Assembly (NCBI RefSeq): GCF_007655135.1
Contig: NC_045132.1
Location: forward strand, 10,912,001-10,976,000
Length of the DNA stretch: 64,000 bases
Direction of reading: 5' to 3'
Source of the DNA: Punica granatum
Lineage: Eukaryota; Streptophyta; Magnoliopsida; Myrtales; Lythraceae
Part shown: positions 58,401 through 64,000 of the stretch, in pieces
Layout of the letters: each line of letters opens with the position of its first letter
Numbering within the stretch: the first letter of the stretch is position 1
The notes under the pieces: model-generated
The model's database searches: none
The model's input: the letters and a program-made list of their open reading frames with translations, nothing else
Told to the model about the DNA's origin: nothing
Translations under genes and position numbers: made by a program

Positions 58401-58890
58401 GTCCTTTTTTACTGACTCGACTTTGTTTTTGATTTCCGGAAAATCTACGCATGGTCTCCTCTCGAAACCACCACAGGCGCGATCCTTATTCTCTTGGGAA
58501 TCCAACGCAACTGGCCCCGCGCGAAAATTCCATCCCGATCAACCGATACGGCCCCGACAAGCCAGACTGCCAGTCAGGTCTGCCAGTCCACCCGACTGCA
58601 CCGATTCGGGTCTGTTCGTTCCAACCGAGTCTCCCGACTCCCTTTGCCACTTCTCCGACTCTTTCCTTGTGTTCCGAGGCTAGGTAACACTCCTCTACGA
58701 CTTAGAGAAGTTAGGATCTCCGATATTCGTTTGATATGAGGTGTTAAGGAGTTTAACAAGTTGAAATGCATGCAAGTTTACGTTCTTACCTACTCCCATG
58801 CAAATGTACGTCGTTTATCATGCTATACGTCATATGAACACATGCATCATGATGGGAAAGAACTTAAATTGGGGTTGAAGAGGTCGCCTT

Positions 58891-58966
58891 GACCCGTGTG
58901 AGCCACGGAAACTCACGGCCATTCCTCATGGGAGGTGGCCGAGAGTTTCTTTGGACCACTTGGGTC
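58891..58966 (+). other. LTR hairpin H2
   Basis: The arm at 58903-58920 pairs with 58937-58954, enclosed by GACCC/GGGTC. A58911-T58946 replaces the G50890-C50925 pair of the LTR at 48364. Confidence 0.65.
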
Positions 58967-59189
58967 CAAGGAATCCTCTTTCGCCTCGAAATAAGTCGGT
59001 TCCCGTATTTTCCATTTCGTCGTTGCATGAGTCGACGCCGTTTTATTGATTCCTTTAAATATTTTTTTTGTGCATGTTTGTATGCCCGTTTGCGTAATTA
59101 TGATCATGGCGGCATCGATTTGGTTAAAACGTGCGTTACTATCGTGCTTGACGTATTATGCATGCAAGATACAATCGGAATCGATGTAG

Positions 59190-59295
59190 GAGGCCCTCCA
59201 TAACCCAAGTCGGGTCATGGAGAGCTCTCGGCTCAACCTTTGGAGGAGGGGCCGAGTGCTCTTTGATCCATCCCAGGTTTAGGACGGTCTCCTTT
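59190..59295 (+). other. LTR hairpin H3
   Basis: AGAGCTCTCGGC pairs with GCCGAGTGCTCT at 11 of 12 positions. Confidence 0.55.
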
Positions 59296-60379
59296 GTTGC
59301 TTCGGAATCGTCCATTGGAATTGAGTGTACCCATATTTTGTGTTTCTATCGTCGATCATGTGCTAGCCGTCTCCTAGGAGAGTTAGTTTTGGAAGATTAT
59401 CCATCAAGTCCACAATTCCTCGATATAAGATCACTACCACCGAATAATTTCACAAATGGGAGAAACGGGACGTATCATTCGGTTAATTAAATCACTTGGA
59501 TTAAATAATTGGACAAATTGAATATTAATTCGTAAACGTATCGATGGTTCATGGAACGACGGAAATGCCATTTTCCTTAAAAGCTCATAATTTCAAAACA
59601 TCAAGACGTGTAACACGAATAGAATCGTGTCTAGCAAGTACTCGCGTACTACGACTCGAGTCCGGGCCCAATTTGAGGTGGCTCGAGTCGAGATGCGCGA
59701 GTCCTCTTTAGACCTCTTCGCGTCACACGATCTTTAATTTATATATGAACATCACATGTTTTACCACTCAAGGGCATAGTCGTCATTCCGTCATTCACCG
59801 ATATCCTAGGCTTTAGGGAGTCGGAAACACCTCGATCTATGGACGGAAAGGGGCGGCCCGTTCGGGTGCGAGTTTCATTCGCACGGCCCATTCCGTCCAC
59901 TTTCGGTGTTTCTATCTCCCTATTGTAGATTCGGTGGTGAGCATTTTATTTCTGTCGCAAAACACGAAAAAAACCGGATTAATCATGCATTTGACTTAAT
60001 CAAACATTAGATAATGGATAGGCGGAATGTTAGATTCCAATCTAGAGTCAAAATACGAGTTTGGCTAATTCGGTGAAACCGTAGTGACGCCTCACTGAAT
60101 AAGAGTTCTAAAACAGATTCACACATGTAATTGGCTTAGAACCATATTCTAGCCCACCATCTATGCTTGCCTAGGTTAGATACATTGTTTGTTAATCAGC
60201 CCCGGTTAATAACTGATTAAATCACATACACTCGACTTAATACACCACCTGTCTATATTCACCGGTATTTGTCAGTTATTGTCTGTTTCGCATCAGTTTT
60301 ATCAGTTTTCTTCTGTTTTCCATTTGCTTTCGCTGATTTGTTGCGATTCGGGTCTAAGCCCATAGGTTACGTATTGCAC

Positions 60380-60423
60380 GGGGCCCAACGCCCCAAATCA
60401 TCAAACACGAGGTCCAACGCCTC
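60380..60423 (+). other. Conserved-loop hairpin pair in LTR
   Basis: GGGG-cccaacg-CCCC and GAGG-tccaacg-CCTC. Confidence 0.7.
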
Positions 60424-61397
60424 TTAACTCACTGAACGCGTGCAACTCGAGTGCGGAATGGGATCTAGCCTCGAGTCACCATCACACTCCAAATATGGCA
60501 TATGTGGAAGGCAATTTGGATTGGATGTGTGAAACGTGTTTAGATATCACCCGGGAGCTCGATCGGTCCAACGGTTACAGTGGGAACTAATCGGTTCTCC
60601 TGCAAACCGTCGGTTCGATTGGACCCGACCCCGGCTCTTTGAGCCCGCGTTGCCTTAATTTATTTATCGGTCATTCAAAACACACGGTGAGCTGGATCGG
60701 AATATTGGCCCAATGCAAACTGATCGGGATCCATTTACTTTATCCAGTCGTATTCTGTAATTATTCGAGTGTACATCGTGAGGACCTTAATTGTACATCT
60801 ATTCATTCATTTGTAAGGATCCCCGATCGGCAAGCGAGAGGTCCGAGTGTCCAATTGGTTAAGTTGGTCTATCATCACCGAAGGATGAGTAAGCTTGAAT
60901 AATCGTGATCTCGGTTCGCGTAGGGAATCGACCGCCTTGGTCCGATGAACTATAACGATAAGATAGTGAACCGATCCCTCGACACACAAGCCTACTCACC
61001 TTTCGGGTTCTTGGCTCAACTCAATCAATTCATCGATTTTACGGTGTCAAAACGGGCGAGTCAAGTGCAACTCTAAATCACGCGGTAAATAAACAAAACG
61101 GCAAGCCTAGCAAGCTAGAGTACCGAAAGGGCGTGCGGGATATAGGCCCGCACGTAATAGAATCCCCGAATTCGGAATTTTCGGTTCCGCAAGACCATTG
61201 CCTTAGCATTTAGGTGTACCCCGTACCCCTAGACCCGGGCGACTGAACGGCCCTCGACCTACGGGTAGTAAACAGTAAGTGGCGACTCTTTCTCACGCGT
61301 GTCCGTCACGCGTCCCCGGGAAGGTGGACACTCCCAAGCCGCGTTGCATAGGCATTGCGCATGCGTACCCCGACGAGATTAAATTCGGGTGCGCACA

Positions 61398-61402
61398 ACG
61401 AC
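61398..61402. repeat. Target-site duplication ACGAC (right)
   Basis: Imperfect partner of 55777-55781. Confidence 0.75.
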
Positions 61403-61891
61403 TGTAGCCTATTCCCGGGTATGCGGCTGCCCCCGAAGTTTAAGGTCCCGGAGTTCAAGACTTATGAGGGCACGATGGATCCACGCCATCACCTCCGCCA
61501 CTACCGAGGGAAGATGCTGCAGTATTGGGAATACAAGGAGTTTGTCATCCACTCCTTCCAGGATAGCCTGTCGGGATCGGCCCTCGATTGGTTCATGTCG
61601 CTGAAGGCCGAGGACATCCCGACGTGGGAGGACCTCTCCCGGAAGTTCACCGACCAATATCGATATTGCGCGGAAACTCCTCCCACCCTTCTGGAGCTGA
61701 GCACGAAAGAAATGGCATGGGGCCAAAGGTTCGAGGAATACGCTGCCAAGTGGCGTGCCCAAGCAGCGAAGCACATCCCTCCAATCAGTGAAGCGCAACA
61801 GATCCAGTTGTTTCACTCCACACTGAGGGGAGTGTACTATTCACACTTGTTGGCGCACACTTCGTCGTTCTCCGACCTCATCGAGGCCGGG
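61403..61891 (+). pseudogene. gag core, continuation, cut by an inverted LTR
   Basis: 163 codons in phase with 54909-55781: LFPGMRLPP, DPRHHLRHY, GSALDWFMSL, FHSTLRGVYYSHLLAHTSSF and FSDLIEAG, the retrotransposon gag domain. No stop inside. The frame is lost where the reverse-complement LTR begins at 61892. Protein is very close to 21480-21960, with GC-richer codons. The zinc knuckle, protease and pol would lie beyond the right edge of the window if still present. Confidence 0.9.
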
Positions 61892-61999
61892 TGTGCGCAC
61901 CCGAATTTAATCTCGTCGGGGCACGCGTGCGCGCGCCTACGCAAACGCAGCTTGAGAGTGTCCACCTTCCCGGGGACGCACGATGAGCGCACGTGAAAA

Positions 62000-62009
62000 G
62001 GAGTCGCCA
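62000..62009 (-). promoter_or_regulatory. PBS-like site inside the LTR
   Basis: GGAGTCGCCA on the plus strand, i.e. TGGCGACTCC in element orientation. Confidence 0.5.
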
Positions 62010-62856
62010 CTCGCCATTTTACGACCCGGAGGTCTAGGGCCGGCGAGTTACTCGGTCTAGGGACACCTAAATTCTAAGGCAATGGTCGTACGGAACCGAA
62101 AATTCCGAATTCGGGGGTTCTATTACGTGCGGGCCTATATCCCGCACGCCCTTTCGGTACTTTAGCTTGCTAGGCTTGCCATTTTGTTTATTTACTGCGT
62201 GATTTAGGGTTGTACTCGACTCGCCCGTTTTGACACCGTAAATTCGATGAATTGATCAAGTTGGGCCAAACGTCCAAAAGGCGAGTACGCTTGTGCATCG
62301 AGGAATCGGTTCACTATCTTAGCGCTACAGTTCACCGAACCATGATGGCCGATTCCCTGCATGAACAGAAACCACGAGTATCCGAGCTCACTCATCCTTT
62401 GGTAGGGATAGACCAACTTAACCGATTCGGCACTCGGACCTCTCGCTCATCGATCGGGATCCTTACAAGTATATGAATGAACGTACAAATAAAATTCTTA
62501 CCATGTTCTCTCGACTAATTACAAAGTACAACTGAATGAGTAAATGGATCCCGATTGGTTTGCATTGGGCCAATATTCCGCTCCGGCTCACTGTGTGTTT
62601 TGAATGACCGATAAATAAATTAAGGCAACGCGGACTCAAAGAGCCGGGGGTCGGGTCCGATCGATCCAACGGTTTGCAGGGGAACCGGTTGGTTCCCACT
62701 GTATCCGATGGACCCATCGAGTTCCCGGGTGATATCTAAACCCGTTTCACGCGTCCAATCCAAATTTGCCTTCCACATAGGCCGCATTCGGAGTGTGACG
62801 GTGAATCGAGGCTAGATCCCATTCCACACTCGGGTTGCACGCACTCAGTGAGTTAG

Positions 62857-62900
62857 GAGGCGTTGGACCTCGTGTACGGTGATTTGGGGCGTTGAACCCC
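62857..62900 (-). other. Conserved-loop hairpin pair in LTR
   Basis: In element orientation GGGG-ttcaacg-CCCC and GAGG-tccaacg-CCTC. Confidence 0.7.
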
Positions 62901-64000
62901 GTGCAACACGTAACCTATGGGCTCGGACCCAAACCGCAACAAATCAGCAAAAACAAATGGAAAACAAAAGGAAACTGATAAAATCGATGGAAAACAGATA
63001 ACAACTGACAAACGTAGATGAATACAGACAAGTGGTGAATTAAGTCGAATGTACGTGATTTAATTAGTTATTAACCGGGGTTGATTAACAAACAATGTAT
63101 CTAACCTAGGCAAACATAGATGGCAGATTAGAATAGAGTTCTAAGCCGATTACATGTGTGTGTTTGTTTTAAGAATCTTATTCAGTGAGATGACACTGCG
63201 GTTTCACCGAATTAGCCAAACTCGTGTTTTGACTCTAGATTGGAATCTATCATTCCGCCTATCCATTATCTAGTGTTTGATTAGGCCAAATGTATGATTA
63301 ATCCGGTTTTTCGTGTTTTGTAACTAAAATAAAATGATCCCCACCGAATCTACAATAAGAAGAAAGAAACACCGAAAACGAATGAAATGGGCCGCACGAA
63401 TGAAACTCGCACCCGAACGGGTTGTCCTTTCTCGTTCATAGTTCTAGGTGTTTCCAACTCCCTAAAGCCTAGGGTATCGGTGAATCACGGAATGATGATT
63501 ATGCCCTTGGATGATAAAATTGCAATGTTCGTGTCTAAATCGGAGATCGCGCTACACGAAGAAGTCTAAGAAGGACTCGCGCGTCTTGACTCGAGCCGCC
63601 TCAAATCGGGTCCGGACTCGAGTCATAGTACGCGAGTACTCGTTAGACATTTATTTTATTCGTGTTAGGTGTCTTGGTATTTTGAAATTGTGAGCTTTTT
63701 AATGAAAAAGGGCATTCACGTCGTTCCGTAAATCATCGATGCATTTACAAATTAATAACCAATTTACCCAATTATTTAGTCCAAGTGATTTAATTAGCCG
63801 AGTAGCACGTCCCGCTTATCCCGTTTGTGAAATTATTCGATGTTTGTTGCTCCTTGTTACGGTCATCATTGGTTTAATGGGTAATGGTCCGAAATCCATT
63901 CACCTATTATGAGATTAACACACGTCTAGCGACGGAACACGGATACGAATACACCCAATTTCAAGGATCGAACGCGAAACGACGGAGGAGACCGCCCTAG

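Larger units (their letters stand above)
55782..61397 (+). mobile_element. Solo LTR, subfamily C, nested in gag
   Basis: TGTCAGCACCCC to GGTGCGCACA, 5616 bp, flanked by GCGAC/ACGAC, with gag frame on both sides. TATA at 57338, a ~190-bp duplication at 58070-58400, AG|GTAA at 58684, hairpins at 58891 and 59190, hairpin pair at 60380, PBS-like site at 61280-61289 (one mismatch). Confidence 0.93.
61892..64000 (-). mobile_element. LTR subfamily C on the minus strand, 3' part
   Basis: Starts TGTGCGCACC, the reverse complement of the C terminus, and runs antiparallel to 1-1940 to the window edge. It is the only element on the minus strand. Candidate target-duplication half is CCGGG (61887-61891). 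Solo LTR or 3' end of a longer inverted element cannot be decided here. Confidence 0.92.

Overview
This window is plant nuclear DNA. It is about 97% long LTR retrotransposon sequence of the Ty3/gypsy Tat-Ogre type. The evidence is pol order RT, gypsy-type RNase H, a second archaeal-type RNase H, then integrase with no chromodomain; an extra ORF upstream of gag; an intron at the protease-RT boundary; LTRs of 5-6 kb; and one element of about 21 kb once its nested insertion is subtracted. A eudicot host is likely; I cannot name the species. I see no intact host gene, no tRNA or rRNA gene and no CRISPR array.

Two related LTR subfamilies occur. Both begin TGTCAGCACCCC. Subfamily A ends GGGTCCGTACA and carries a GC-rich tandem-repeat block in its leader. 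Subfamily C ends GGTGCGCACA.

Layout: 1-1940 is the 3' part of a C LTR sitting inside a broken integrase gene (1941-3209). That element's 3' UTR (3210-5061) leads into an A LTR (5062-10030), a 121-bp internal remnant (10031-10151) and a second A LTR (10152-11942) that folds back into a 656-bp inverted repeat (11601-12256). After about 180 bp of AT-rich DNA comes one complete but dead A element (12442-39613, target duplication GTTTG). It has a 5' LTR, PBS, ORF1, gag-pro, intron, pol, 3' UTR and a 3' LTR that has lost its U3. A solo A LTR (24456-30595, duplication CATGG) lies inside its pol gene. About 1.2 kb of promoter-like, possibly host, DNA follows (39619-40801). Next is a subfamily C array: 5'-truncated integrase (40834-41706), 3' UTR split by a solo C LTR (42309-47349, duplication CCTCC), an LTR (48364-52697) whose end and PBS are deleted, then ORF1 (53095-54549) and gag. 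Gag is split by a third solo LTR (55782-61397) and cut off by an inverted C LTR (61892-64000).

How the parts work together: transcription should start at a TATA box in each LTR. A conserved AG|GTAA motif in the LTR and acceptor-like sites before ORF1 and gag suggest spliced mRNAs for the two upstream ORFs. The pro-RT intron joins gag-pro to RT-RH-aRH-INT. The only full element carries two stops, two frameshifts and a lost RT catalytic aspartate although its LTRs differ by only about 1%, so it was probably mobilised in trans.

The least explained content is RNA-like structure conserved between copies: clusters of small hairpins with an invariant UCCAACG-type loop and covarying stems in every LTR; an array of five stem-loops joined by GCAAAAG-type linkers in the 3' UTR of three elements; larger compensated hairpins downstream of the LTR splice-donor motif; and a second PBS-like site about 130 bp before the real PBS.
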